Of a DNA stretch of 64,000 nt, positions 1 to 8,195 are shown in pieces. Under the pieces are notes generated by a model. It worked only from the letters and a program-made list of their open reading frames with translations, searched no databases and was not told the DNA's origin. The stretch is from VRUE01 sp963720805. GTDB taxonomy: Bacteria > Actinomycetota > Thermoleophilia > Solirubrobacterales > 70-9. Numbering within the stretch: the first letter of the stretch is position 1; each line of letters starts with the position of its first letter. The stretch is taken from assembly GCA_963720805.1 (NCBI GenBank), contig CAVRGT010000013.1, positions 62,001 through 126,000 of the forward strand, given 5' to 3'. A program made the translations under genes and the position numbers.

Positions 1-479
1 GCGGTAAGCAGGCTGGCGTCGATGTCGAGGATCAGCTCCTGCGGTCGGGCGCCGGCATCCCAGGCCTTGGCCAGCGCCTTGGCGCGGGCGGCGCGGAGCG
101 CTTCCAGTGCCTGCGCGTCGATCGACTTGATCACCCGATGGGCCGTCGTCTCGGAGGCCACCGCCCCGAACAGGGCCTCTTGCCCGCGCAGGACGCCGAG
201 GTCGGAGACGTGATCGCCGCCGTCGGCGATCGCCACGGCGAGATCGCGCACGACGACGCCGGGGTCATGCGCGGAGCGGCGCTCCCGGGTCGGCGCCATC
301 GCCTCGGCGAGCGCGGCGGTGAGGCCAAGCCGGTCGGCGAGCTCGACCAACAGGAAAGCCCCGGCGTGGGAGACGAGCCCCTCGCCGTCCGCCCTGACTT
401 CTACGGTTTGGCGCGTCGTTTGTGTCTTCACCTTCCGGGTGTCCTCCTGGGTCGTTGCGAATACGTCGGCAAACCGCAT
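1..479 (-). CDS. IS1380-family transposase, N-terminal part (cut by window edge)
   Basis: Reading the minus strand from an ATG at 479 gives 159 codons without a stop before the window ends. The protein starts MRFADVFATTQEDTRKVK and contains LVELADRLGLTAAL, RDLAVAIADGGDHVSDLGVL and LILDIDASLLTA. This succession is the N-terminal part of IS1380-type DDE transposases, where a first catalytic Asp lies in a D-x-D(A/S) segment like the DIDASL seen here. Only the 5' part of the gene is in the window, so whether the transposase is intact cannot be judged. It sits at the outer edge of the accessory island. Confidence 0.75.
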   Translation of the reverse strand, partial: MRFADVFATTQEDTRKVKTQTTRQTVEVRADGEGLVSHAGAFLLVELADRLGLTAALAEAMAPTRERRSAHDPGVVVRDLAVAIADGGDHVSDLGVLRGQEALFGAVASETTAHRVIKSIDAQALEALRAARAKALAKAWDAGARPQELILDIDASLLT

Positions 480-520
480 TCTCAAGACCCAAGAGGACGC
501 CCCCGGATGGTTTTCTCAGG
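1..520 (-). mobile_element. IS1380-family insertion sequence, one end
   Basis: The transposase reading frame and about 40 bp beyond its start codon form one end of an insertion sequence. On the minus strand, from 520 inward, the sequence reads CCTGAGAAAACCATCCGGGG, a plausible terminal inverted repeat because IS1380 ends usually begin with CC. The partner end is outside the window, so the exact boundary and target duplication are unproven. The proposed end lies 3 bp beyond the stop codon of the next gene, so that gene is not interrupted. Confidence 0.45.
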
Positions 521-523
521 TCA

Positions 524-820
524 TTACTGGTGGATCAGGGCTAGCTCATCAACCATTGGTTTCCGGTTGCCATCGAAGGCAATGAAGTGACATCTGCAGG
601 TTGCATGGGTGCCGTCCAAGAGCACCGGCTCCTCGACGGAGAGCATGTACCCCTCAAGGGAGCGCTCTGTATTGCGGGCAAGATCAGACAATGCTTGTGC
701 AAGCTCGTCTGAAATACCTCCGGGTTTTAGGGCTACGGCTACCTCTGCGGAATCCAAATCTCCTGCCCGCCTGTTGAGGACGCCGAGCATAATAGACCCT
801 GATGTTCCTGAAGGGAACAT
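524..820 (-). CDS. Hypothetical protein (98 aa)
   Basis: I do not recognise this protein. It reads MFPSGTSGSIMLGVLNRRAG and later LDSAEVAVALKPGGISDELA, ending DELALIHQ with tandem stops TAA TGA. The body (ISDELAQALSDLARNTERSLEGYMLSV) looks helical and soluble, and codon use is ordinary. The true start may be the internal ATG at 790, because the 820 start overlaps a 7-bp inverted repeat at 802-820 that looks like an operator, with a TATTAT-like hexamer just after it. It could be a short regulator or an orphan gene of the island. Confidence 0.45.
   Translation of the reverse strand: MFPSGTSGSIMLGVLNRRAGDLDSAEVAVALKPGGISDELAQALSDLARNTERSLEGYMLSVEEPVLLDGTHATCRCHFIAFDGNRKPMVDELALIHQ
802..820. promoter_or_regulatory. 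Operator-like inverted repeat at a gene start
   Basis: ATGTTCC (802-808) and GGAACAT (814-820) form a perfect 7-bp inverted repeat with a 5-bp spacer. It covers the outermost possible start codon of the 524-820 gene. A TCTATTATG sequence follows on the minus strand (about 797-789) and could be a -10 element. This placement fits a repressor site, but the half-site order is the reverse of an actinobacterial LexA box, so I do not call it an SOS box. Confidence 0.3.
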
Positions 821-942
821 TCGGAGGACCGCTTCGAGTTAGATTCTCTTGACCTTCAGTCGAAACGGCCGCAACGCTCAGTGCGCGCTCTAGATGATGG
901 ACGCGGTTGGGACGGATGGCCGAGGCACCAGAGTTGAACTTA

Positions 943-2571
943 CTATTCGCTTTCCTTGCAAGCGCTCGGCTCCTGGTTCGCCCCGCCGAGAACAAGCTTG
1001 CGTCCGCGTTCCTCGTCAGCGATCAGCTCGGGACGATCTGAGATCAGCGTCCGCATCGATTCGATCGCGAGGCGTATCGCTGCCCCGCGAGCCACCTCGG
1101 CTTCCGCCGGATCGAGATGACCTCCGTGCACTACCTTGCTGCGCTGGTCGTAGAGCTTGCCGGCGAGGCGTTGGCGCTCAATTCGCTCCTCGAGGGTCGA
1201 ACCTAGGAGCCAGGCGAGCGCGGCCGCCAAGCGAAAGCGGATCTCACCTTGGCCGGTTCCAAAGAGCGACTCAAGCGCGATGGTGGCGTCGAGCAGGCTG
1301 TCTTCCCCGAGGGCGCGATCCGTGAGGGCGCCTAGTAGGCGGCGGGTTGGCAGGTCAAGCTTCGGGTCGTATCGCTCTTTAACCAGGTCCATCCACCGTT
1401 CGATCTCTGGCAGCTCGGCCTTCGAGACTGGCCTCCCTCCTCGCGGCATGGGCGGTTGGAGGCCCCAGCTGAAGCTCGGGGATTGGAAGGGATCCGGGAT
1501 GTAGCGCCAGGTGGTGTTGAGCGCGTTTGGAGTCTCGGGACTGCTCGCGAGCACGAATGCGAGGCGCAGGTAATCGACGGTCTCGATTAGCCGGTGCTGC
1601 GGGCTAAAGAAATCAGGGTTCGGGAGAACCATCTCGCCCTCGGGGTCCTGATCTCGCGCCGCCACCGCCATTGGGAAGGTGGCTTCGAGGACGAGATCGG
1701 CGCCCAGCGGCGCCCAGCGCCGCTCCCACTCGTTTGGCTCGCGCAAGCGTCCCCACGGGGTCTCGACATGAAGGCCTTCAGGAAGGGCAACCCCTTGGAG
1801 TCCCACGGCCGCGCTGACCTCTACCTCCTCGCCGGCAGCGAGTAATCGGGCGACACGAAGCTCCTCAGTTACAGCGTCGAGGTAGCTCTGAAGCGTCAGT
1901 TTTCCGGCGGCAATTGCCTGAGGTTCGGCGTTCGCCAGGAGCAGGGTGGCGAGGAATCCGGCCTGCGTCCCCCCGCCGCGTCCCGAGCGGCCCATCAGCT
2001 GCTTGGAGGTGGTCAGCTCATCGATCGACCCAGCAGGAAATATTTGTCTCAATGGCTCCGAGTCTGCGAGTGCACTTATGAAGCGCTTGCCGGAGGGGTG
2101 GTCGAAGGTGAGCCGGCTGTGAGTTAGCGAGTAGGAGCTACGACCGGGAAGGGCCTGCGCGAAGTGCGGAATGAGGAGCGATGGATAGAAATCGCGGGCA
2201 AGAGTGAGTAGAGCGTCGTGTGCCTCATCGCCGGTATCGAAGTCCCCCACCGTGCCGCCTGAGGCCCTCCGCCAGGCCGTCCCGAGGCCCGCCTTGGCGA
2301 CCTCGCTGTAGGCGCAAAGCTGGGTGAGTGCCTCGGCCGAGGAGAACGGCGCTTGTGTTGCCGGGGTGCGGAGCTCGAGTTCGCGTTTCAGGATCTGATG
2401 TGCAAGCTCAAGCACCTGCTGGAGCACCTCACATTGGCGCTCGTCCAAGCCGGTCTCCTCATTGAGGTAACGCTCAATCGTGGGTTCCTCGCTCGCGCAT
2501 ACGTAAGCAAGAAACGGCACGCCGACAAGGTTGGGAATGGAAGCTTCGAGAGGTGTCTCAGGCTGTTTCAT
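943..2571 (-). CDS. HEPN-domain protein (Apea-like), putative RNase of the island
   Basis: A 542-residue protein. Its C-terminal third contains DATIALESLFG and then KLYDQRSKVVHGG, in which R477 and H482 form the R-x4-H motif of HEPN ribonucleases; the context resembles the Apea-like HEPN family. The first 400 residues are a large unrecognised domain, with segments such as VPFLAYVCASEEPTIERYL. HEPN proteins of this kind are often metal-independent RNases in abortive-infection or toxin systems; activity here is inference. Its neighbour (2793-4145) has the same orientation but lies about 220 bp upstream, so co-transcription is uncertain. The ATG at 2571 gives the longest frame and is followed by a plausible N-terminus (MKQPETPLEASIPNLVG). 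Confidence 0.7.
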   Translation of the reverse strand: MKQPETPLEASIPNLVGVPFLAYVCASEEPTIERYLNEETGLDERQCEVLQQVLELAHQILKRELELRTPATQAPFSSAEALTQLCAYSEVAKAGLGTAWRRASGGTVGDFDTGDEAHDALLTLARDFYPSLLIPHFAQALPGRSSYSLTHSRLTFDHPSGKRFISALADSEPLRQIFPAGSIDELTTSKQLMGRSGRGGGTQAGFLATLLLANAEPQAIAAGKLTLQSYLDAVTEELRVARLLAAGEEVEVSAAVGLQGVALPEGLHVETPWGRLREPNEWERRWAPLGADLVLEATFPMAVAARDQDPEGEMVLPNPDFFSPQHRLIETVDYLRLAFVLASSPETPNALNTTWRYIPDPFQSPSFSWGLQPPMPRGGRPVSKAELPEIERWMDLVKERYDPKLDLPTRRLLGALTDRALGEDSLLDATIALESLFGTGQGEIRFRLAAALAWLLGSTLEERIERQRLAGKLYDQRSKVVHGGHLDPAEAEVARGAAIRLAIESMRTLISDRPELIADEERGRKLVLGGANQEPSACKESE

Positions 2572-2792
2572 GTGTGCGGAACCCTAGGATGATTGACCTG
2601 CTCGTGGGCGAGCTTGCTCCATGGCTAGCCGCAATCTAGGCTGCATCGCTATCGCGGTCCAGCTTCAGGTGGCGACAATCGCCGTTTCAACCGATGAAGC
2701 TCGGCTCTCTAGGGAGTTTCGGCTAGGCGACTTATGTAGGTACTGGCCTCCGTAGAGGCAGATCCAGCAAGGGGGTCGGCGAGATGGAAATA

Positions 2793-4145
2793 TCAGGATG
2801 CATCCTGCTCACCCCCGGTTGACTCCACAGCGAGCACAACCGACCGGCCGTTTTCAACCATGAACTCGATGATTGGCCGTAGTCGGGCGCTCACATCGCC
2901 CCGAGTGCCGATCCATCCAGTCTGTACCAAATCAGTGAAAAGCGTATTCGATAGGCGGCGCGCGACCGTCTCGTATGAAAATGCCGGGCCACCACCAGGG
3001 CCAGCAATCTCACCGCTGTCAATCAGGAGCTCGGATAGCTCAAGTGGCAGATACATCCCCGGTAGAAGTGCGGTCGAGTATGGGTCCAGGGTTTCTGGGT
3101 TGCAGATCTTGAAGTAGCAGGCGTCTGGGTTCAGCCGGTACTCCCTCGGTGCCGTGGGGTCCGCAGGCGCCCCGAGCTGGCGCATTTGCTCGACTTGATC
3201 CCGGTGGTGCGCACCGGGTCGGTAGACCAGCCTCTCTTGTTCTCCGATTTCCTCGCGGCGCATGCGCTTGTACTGAACGAGCACGAACGCTTCATAGGTG
3301 TGGTGGTAATAGATGAGATCAACGCCGAGGGAATTCTCGGGTGCCAGCCGGTTTACGTTGATCACCGTCAGCCGCTTACCATCCTGCTCGAAGTCAGTGG
3401 CTCCGACGACTGACTGCCTCACCAAATCCCAGTCGGCGAACACCCTCGCATCGTGGTTAATGATCTGGTCCTCGACAAGGGATGCGCGTTGAAGACGACC
3501 GAGAAACGGGGTCTCCTCCTCTTTGTCTACCTCGCCGATTTCTCCAATCGGCGCTCTATCGAGCCCTGCTATATCGAGTGCGACTCCTACGGCATCCTTC
3601 TCCATCGCGACAATTTCCGCCGCCGAGCCACGACGCAGTGGCGGTCTGTCGAGCGCCCCTTCGAGGCGTTCAATTTCGTCTGCCTGCTCCGGGCGAAGAT
3701 GCTTGATTGTCTCCATCGTCCTGAGCCCAGTCCCCTCCCCAAGTAGGCCAAGTCCGAAGAATCGACGAACAGAGCTCGGCAGCGCCGCCTTGAGATCGCC
3801 CAGACCCAGTGGATCAATCCAGACGAAATTCGAAACCTTCACGAGGTGCTTGCGGGTTGCTGCACGACGCTGCCGCTCAAGCAAAGCAACGGCCTTGATC
3901 TCGCCGGGCTCGAAACTCACGAGGGCTAGTAGGCGGCTCGTCGGCGCATCCACGACACTCAGCACCGTGGTGAACCAGCCACGGTTGAAGGCGTACTCAA
4001 ACAGTTCCCAGTCGTGCTCTATCAGCAGAAATACTCGGATGGCTGCATCTTCGCCCATTTGGCCGGCAGGGTGCCTCACGAGCGCTTTTCCTCGGCGTTT
4101 TTCTGCACGTCGGCGGCCGATGTGTGGCTCCGGTACCTGCACCAT
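2793..4145 (-). CDS. Hypothetical protein with possible PD-(D/E)XK nuclease core
   Basis: About 450 residues from the ATG at 4145 (MVQVPEPHIGRRR); a start further upstream would run into the divergent gene at 4172. I do not recognise the family. Near residues 265-295 it reads RLTVINVNRLAPENSLGVDL, then about 13 residues later VLVQYKRM. An Asp in a GVDLIYY strand followed by a (Q/E)-x-K strand is the layout of restriction-endonuclease-like (PD-(D/E)XK) folds, with Asp about residue 276, Gln about 291 and Lys about 293. The catalytic assignment is tentative. It is codirectional with the HEPN gene downstream, and the two may form a defence pair. The divergent gene starts only 26 bp away, so both promoters must overlap. 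Confidence 0.55.
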   Translation of the reverse strand: MVQVPEPHIGRRRAEKRRGKALVRHPAGQMGEDAAIRVFLLIEHDWELFEYAFNRGWFTTVLSVVDAPTSRLLALVSFEPGEIKAVALLERQRRAATRKHLVKVSNFVWIDPLGLGDLKAALPSSVRRFFGLGLLGEGTGLRTMETIKHLRPEQADEIERLEGALDRPPLRRGSAAEIVAMEKDAVGVALDIAGLDRAPIGEIGEVDKEEETPFLGRLQRASLVEDQIINHDARVFADWDLVRQSVVGATDFEQDGKRLTVINVNRLAPENSLGVDLIYYHHTYEAFVLVQYKRMRREEIGEQERLVYRPGAHHRDQVEQMRQLGAPADPTAPREYRLNPDACYFKICNPETLDPYSTALLPGMYLPLELSELLIDSGEIAGPGGGPAFSYETVARRLSNTLFTDLVQTGWIGTRGDVSARLRPIIEFMVENGRSVVLAVESTGGEQDAS

Positions 4146-4171
4146 CGGTGACTTGACGTAAGGTGCCGGAC

Positions 4172-4423
4172 ATGGATGATGAGACCGCCAATATGCTGAG
4201 AACCATCCAGGCACAGCGGGATTCGTTCGCCGCTCAGCTAGCTGCGCTTGAAGAGATAACCAATGAGCAGCGGGCAGAAATCCTCAGTTCCGGCGTTGAT
4301 CCATATCTGCTCAGAGATTTTGAACTCGGTGTGGTGGATATGGCTTTGAACAGCATTCTGCGCCGCAATGCTGACGGCCGCCTGAAAAACACCGAGGAAG
4401 CGGTCTCAGGCTCAGACGATTGA
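4172..4423 (+). CDS. Small helical hypothetical protein (83 aa)
   Basis: Unrecognised small acidic protein, MDDETANMLRTIQAQRDSFA, followed by QLAALEEITNEQRAEIL, which has the heptad-like spacing of a short coiled coil. A GTG at 4163 would add three residues. The ATG at 4172 is preferred, though no strong ribosome-binding site precedes either. It is divergent from the 2793-4145 gene with only 26 bp between start codons. Such a small helical neighbour could be an antidote or regulator for that gene, but nothing in the sequence proves it. Confidence 0.5.
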   Translation: MDDETANMLRTIQAQRDSFAAQLAALEEITNEQRAEILSSGVDPYLLRDFELGVVDMALNSILRRNADGRLKNTEEAVSGSDD

Positions 4424-4465
4424 GCGCATGCCGTCGGTGGAGACTGGCGGATACCCTAGAAGTCG

Positions 4466-4981
4466 ATGAGGGAGGCGCTGATTGGCCTTGTTGGCGTTCT
4501 AGTCGGTGCTCTGGCAACGGGAGTCTTTGAGTACATCTTCCGTCGTAGGAGCGAGAGGGCAACGCTTAGAGCTTCATCGCGCGTGCTGCACGACCAGCTT
4601 TTCGTTGTCTGGGATACGACGTTCTTGTATCGAGATGCCATCGAGCCGGATACGGCGCGGCGGGATTTCAGCGAGGTCTTCGAAATCTGGCGGGAGACGC
4701 GCGGCACGCTGGCGGCAGGCCTCACGGTCACGGAGTGGGAAGACGTGACTGAGGCCCTGAAATTCGTCGCAGTCTTCGACGGAGAGATTCCGGGGCAAAT
4801 CCCGGGCCGGCGGGTTGCGCCTCGGGGTATCTCCGACGACGAGCTCCAGCAGGGCGTCGTTGATCTGCTCCATGCGCGTTTGGAGAAAGCGACTTTGGCG
4901 TTGGAACGGACCGCGTTTGGAGGCCGCCATGCGCGGCGCGTTGAGAAGTCTCTGGAAGGCGAGCGTCGAGAGGACGTGTAA
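4466..4981 (+). CDS. Single-pass membrane protein, hypothetical (171 aa)
   Basis: The N-terminus MREALIGLVGVLVGALATGV is one hydrophobic helix followed by FEYIFRRRSERATLR, so the protein is probably anchored by residues 4-25 with the rest in the cytoplasm. The remainder is soluble, mostly helical, and ends in a charged tail (KSLEGERREDV). Small proteins with a leading helix and an (R/K)-rich stop-transfer are common in defence islands, but no catalytic motif is visible. It follows the 83-aa gene by 42 bp and may share its transcript. Confidence 0.55.
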   Translation: MREALIGLVGVLVGALATGVFEYIFRRRSERATLRASSRVLHDQLFVVWDTTFLYRDAIEPDTARRDFSEVFEIWRETRGTLAAGLTVTEWEDVTEALKFVAVFDGEIPGQIPGRRVAPRGISDDELQQGVVDLLHARLEKATLALERTAFGGRHARRVEKSLEGERREDV

Positions 4982-5099
4982 CCGCAGCGTCAATCTCATC
5001 GGGACGCATGCTCCGCACGTTCATCAGCACTCGTACGTCCGGTAGGAGGCCCGAAGACCTAGGCGGCTCGACCCAGAGGCTTGTGGATAGGGTGACAGG

Positions 5100-5261
5100 A
5101 TGGAACCGGTGAAATTGCCAGCCGGATACCGCCTACCCAAGGGCACGACCATGGCGGACCTTCGTCGTCTTGACCAAGAATTGCAAGCGAGCGAGGGCCT
5201 TGAGGCGCAGGGTCAAAAGGTCAAGGAAGGCCACGAGAAGACCCCTTCCGAGGAGAAGTAG
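5100..5261 (+). CDS. Small basic/acidic hypothetical protein (53 aa)
   Basis: ATG at 5100 opens a 53-codon frame ending TAG at 5261: MEPVKLPAGYRLPKGTTMAD, then LRRLDQELQASEGLEAQGQK and a charged end KEGHEKTPSEEK. It is preceded by a G/A-rich GGTGACAGG. Composition is gene-like (Lys/Glu-rich, amphipathic middle), but it has no recognised family. It lies directly upstream of a degenerate repeat of the att-like family (5297-5363). Confidence 0.4.
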   Translation: MEPVKLPAGYRLPKGTTMADLRRLDQELQASEGLEAQGQKVKEGHEKTPSEEK

Positions 5262-5296
5262 CGCCAGAGCCTGACTGCCAGCGTCCCGGGCCGCAT

Positions 5297-5363
5297 CTCG
5301 GTCGCATCGCCGTCGCAATCTCGCTCGCTGAGCGGAGGTCACCTAGCCTTTTCAAGCCGGAGG
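5297..5363 (+). repeat. Degenerate att-like repeat, copy A
   Basis: TCGGTCGCATCGCCGTCGCA followed about 35 bp later by CCTTTTCAAGCCGGAGGTCG aligns with the sequence at 11041-11108 (CGGTCGCATCACCCCCGCAA, then CCTTTCAAGCCGGAGGTCGA). The tRNA T-arm portion is not preserved here. It marks the left limit of the RES-toxin block. Confidence 0.5.
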
Positions 5364-5474
5364 TCGCGCAGCTCGCCCTCATCTCGCGCTGCTCGGAGGG
5401 ATCGATAGGGCGCGCCCCTCGAGCGCAGGGCCATAACGGCCTGACCGCTCGCTGCAGTCCGGCATTCTTCTTGG

Positions 5475-6695
5475 ATGAACTGGTTGCTGGAACGGCAGAT
5501 GGAACAGGAGGAACTGGGGTTCTCCGCGGATGGGGGGAAAACGGTGTGCGGGGCGTGTGTGGGGGATGGGGCTCTTGCGGAGTTGGTGGGAGAGGAGGGG
5601 GATGCTGATGAATGCTCGTTCTGTCAGGCAACGGGGGAGGGCATTGCCGCTGATGTCGAGGTGGTGCTCGAGCGGATCGGACGGCAGTTGCTGAACGAGT
5701 GGGAGATGGCGGATCAGGTTCTCTATCGCGACCCGGAGGAAGAGAGTGGGTTGGCGGGGCCCGTTTACGAAATCGGGGACGTTCTGGGAGCGGAGGGGGT
5801 CGAGTTCGGGGAGGAGGAGTTCGAAGCCTTCGTCCTCGAGGCGTTTGGGGCAAGTCGGTACACGCCGGTGGGTGTCTATGCAGTCACTCCTGGCGAGGCG
5901 CTCAGCTTTGGATGGGACGACCTGGTCGAAACGGTCAAGCACCAGCGGCGGTTTTTCTTCGTCCTCATCCCGAACGACCGCAGCGCCGATGGAGTGGGCG
6001 TTCCGATCCCGCGCGGGCGCGAACTCCTAAACGAGCTCGATCGGCTGGTGCGAGAGTACGGGCTGTTGCGGGAGCTGCCTACCGGCACCCCTCTGTACCG
6101 CGTCCGGATCCACCCGCTCCGCAAGCGCTACTCGACGGCGGAGGACCTGGGCGCACCTCCGCCGGCTGCCGCTTCGCAGAGCAGGATGAGTCCCGCCGGC
6201 ATCCCGATGCTCTACACGGCGGACTCTGTCGAGACGGCCATCGCAGAGACGGTCGGGACCCGCAAAACCCGCCGCAAGGGATTGACGATCGCCACCTTCG
6301 CCCCGACGGAAGACCTGCGGATCATCGACTTTTCGCAGCTCCCCCCGATTCCGAGCGTCTTTGATGACACCCCGGATACGTCTCGCATGCGCCACGAGCT
6401 GGGCTTCCTCTACGGGATGCGTCGCGACGTCAGCGGCGAGGTCCAGCTCGATGGACGCGAGCACATCGAGTACGTCCCAACCCAGGTCGTTTGCGAGTAC
6501 CTGCGGCACCAGCTTCCGCTCGAGCTCGGCGAGCCGGTGCACGGGCTCGCATGGAGATCGGCCCGGAGCCCGGGCGGTCGCAACACCGTCCTCTTCTTCG
6601 ACCAGAGCAGATGCGTCGAGAGCGGGCAGCGACCGCCCGGCACGGAGGGCCCCGTGGTCGAGCTGGTGGGGGTGGAGAGGCAGCGCCTTCCCTGA
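5475..6695 (+). CDS. RES-domain protein with HEPN/RES N-terminal domain
   Basis: A 406-residue protein. Residues about 25-52 hold two Cys pairs (CGACVGDG and ECSFCQATG), the treble-clef-like start of HEPN/RES N-terminal domain proteins. After a helical middle, the RES domain begins at about residue 207 with LYRVRIHPLRKRY, followed by the R-x-SPAG-xxxLYTADSVETAIAE segment (Arg and Glu about 256 are the expected NAD-binding residues) and TQVVCEYLR. RES domains are ADP-ribosyltransferase-like and in toxin-antitoxin systems deplete NAD+. No Xre-type antitoxin gene is adjacent; the 58-aa membrane protein downstream is on the other strand. The long form with a zinc-ribbon N-terminus suggests a stand-alone, phage-responsive form rather than a classic TA toxin (inference). 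Confidence 0.75.
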   Translation: MNWLLERQMEQEELGFSADGGKTVCGACVGDGALAELVGEEGDADECSFCQATGEGIAADVEVVLERIGRQLLNEWEMADQVLYRDPEEESGLAGPVYEIGDVLGAEGVEFGEEEFEAFVLEAFGASRYTPVGVYAVTPGEALSFGWDDLVETVKHQRRFFFVLIPNDRSADGVGVPIPRGRELLNELDRLVREYGLLRELPTGTPLYRVRIHPLRKRYSTAEDLGAPPPAAASQSRMSPAGIPMLYTADSVETAIAETVGTRKTRRKGLTIATFAPTEDLRIIDFSQLPPIPSVFDDTPDTSRMRHELGFLYGMRRDVSGEVQLDGREHIEYVPTQVVCEYLRHQLPLELGEPVHGLAWRSARSPGGRNTVLFFDQSRCVESGQRPPGTEGPVVELVGVERQRLP

Positions 6696-6712
6696 GACCG
6701 GCTGCCTGGCGA

Positions 6713-6889
6713 TCAGGCTCGCCGGATGATCCCGCTCAGGATCACGGCGCCCCCGCCGAGCAGGGCAACCGCCGGGATCGAGACCCCGAGCGCGCGTGCG
6801 GCATTCGCATTCGCCCGCTGGGCGAGAAGCGCAAGCCCCACCGCCAAAGAGAGGGCAATCACCGGGTTGTCGAGCTGATTCCTGTTCAT
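6713..6889 (-). CDS. Small two-helix membrane protein (58 aa)
   Basis: Minus-strand ATG at 6889 with a good ribosome-binding site (AAAGGAATTAGAG, 6-8 nt spacing). The protein, MNRNQLDNPVIALSLAVGLA then LLAQRANANAARALG and VSIPAVALLGGGAVILSGII with a basic end, forms two hydrophobic helices with a short polar loop. It is convergent with the RES gene and divergent from the winged-helix gene at 6990. Function unknown; small hydrophobic proteins near toxins can be membrane effectors, but this is only a suggestion. Confidence 0.55.
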   Translation of the reverse strand: MNRNQLDNPVIALSLAVGLALLAQRANANAARALGVSIPAVALLGGGAVILSGIIRRA

Positions 6890-6989
6890 CTCTAATTCCT
6901 TTCGCGCCGTCGTGGCGCAATCGAGTGCTTCACGAGGCTAGGAAGCGGCAACCAGATCCCACGCACCTTCCCGCGTAGCCTGTAAATGG

Positions 6990-8183
6990 ATGGGAGCAGA
7001 GCCAGATCTGCGCGATTGGGAATCCCGCGAAAGCCTTCTGGCCGCCGCCGCTGACTACCGGCTGACGGGCACCCGCCTGTCCCGTCTGCACCGGTCGGGC
7101 TTGATCCCGCGGCCGCGGACCCGATCCCTTGGCCGCGGACGAGGGAGGCAGTCCCTCTATCCCCCCGGAACGAGGACCCGCCTTCTGCGCGTGCTCGCGG
7201 TGGGGCAAGAGGTGCGGAGCTTCGCCGATCTCGCCTGGCGGCTGTGGTGGGAGGACGGCGGCGAGGTTCCCGAGGCGGTGCGCGCGCGGCTGCGTCGGGT
7301 CGCCGGGGAATGGGAGGCCTACCGGGAAGAGCTGGCCGGGCTCCTCGCCGGAGAGGACGCAGAGGAGAAGAAGGCGGAGGGCAAGATGGAATCCGTTTAC
7401 CGGGAGCTGGAACGCGATCGTCTGCCGCTCCGCCTGGGAGGGATGCGGAGGAACGTCGGGCCCGCGGGTTTCGCCTCCGTATTCCGGGTTCTCGCCGAGG
7501 TCTTCAGCGGCCGCTTCGCCGGCTACGGGGAGACGGAGGATGAAGAGGAGGCCGGCCGTGAGGAGCTCGTTGAGCGGGCATTCGGGATCGACCACGCCCG
7601 ATCCGAGCCCCTGGCCGATGGCGAACCGTGGTTCGAGGGGAGCTCGGAGGAGGACATGCTGAGCCTCTCCGCCCTCGTCGACGATTGCTCGCTGAGCGAG
7701 CTCGTCGAAGCCGACGAGGCCGATCTCAACGCTGCCCGGGAAGAGCTGCATGCCTTCGTCGACAACGTCCTGACCGTGACCTCCGTCGTCTCGAAGACCC
7801 TTGGCTCGGCTGCCGGGCTGGGGACGGCAACCGCGGTCTTTCGCGACATGCGAGCTGGGGAGCAGGTGACCCTTTTGATCTTCTGGCTGATGCTCCGAAC
7901 CGCTGAGCGGCTTCGAGAGGAGATGTCCTCCCAGGTCGCCGTCCACGGGGAAGCGGACGCGCTGCGGATCCTCCACGAGGGCCTAGTCGAATGGCGGGAG
8001 GAGATACCAGCGTATGCCGAGGTCTTTTCCGACGAGTCGCTGGCCGCGGCCCTGCGGGATCCCGGACACCAGGCGCAGCGGGACGAGGAGTTGAGGCGCC
8101 TTTACCTGGACTATGGGCCGGAAGTGGACCGCTTTGTCGATTGCCGCCCTGAGCTCCGCCGGGCGATAGCCCGCTTCGAATAG
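6990..8183 (+). CDS. Hypothetical protein with N-terminal winged-helix (MerR-like) region
   Basis: A 397-residue protein. Residues about 15-70 (LLAAAADYRLTGTRLSRLHR, then SGLIPRPRTRS and QSLYPPGTRTRLLRVLAV) resemble a MerR-type DNA-binding wing: helix-turn-helix, basic wing, and a Y-P pair before the next helix. The rest is an acidic helical domain (for example ELVEADEADLNAAREELHAF) without a recognised catalytic motif; the stretch AGEQVTLLIFWLMLRTAERL is moderately hydrophobic. It may sense a signal and regulate local promoters. It is convergent with the DUF4238 gene, leaving 12 bp between the stops. Confidence 0.6.
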   Translation: MGAEPDLRDWESRESLLAAAADYRLTGTRLSRLHRSGLIPRPRTRSLGRGRGRQSLYPPGTRTRLLRVLAVGQEVRSFADLAWRLWWEDGGEVPEAVRARLRRVAGEWEAYREELAGLLAGEDAEEKKAEGKMESVYRELERDRLPLRLGGMRRNVGPAGFASVFRVLAEVFSGRFAGYGETEDEEEAGREELVERAFGIDHARSEPLADGEPWFEGSSEEDMLSLSALVDDCSLSELVEADEADLNAAREELHAFVDNVLTVTSVVSKTLGSAAGLGTATAVFRDMRAGEQVTLLIFWLMLRTAERLREEMSSQVAVHGEADALRILHEGLVEWREEIPAYAEVFSDESLAAALRDPGHQAQRDEELRRLYLDYGPEVDRFVDCRPELRRAIARFE

Positions 8184-8195
8184 GGAGTGGCCAGC

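Noticed and set aside
802..820. LexA (SOS) box
   Set aside because: Actinobacterial LexA sites read GAAC-N4-GTTC; here the half-sites are in the reverse order and the spacing differs.
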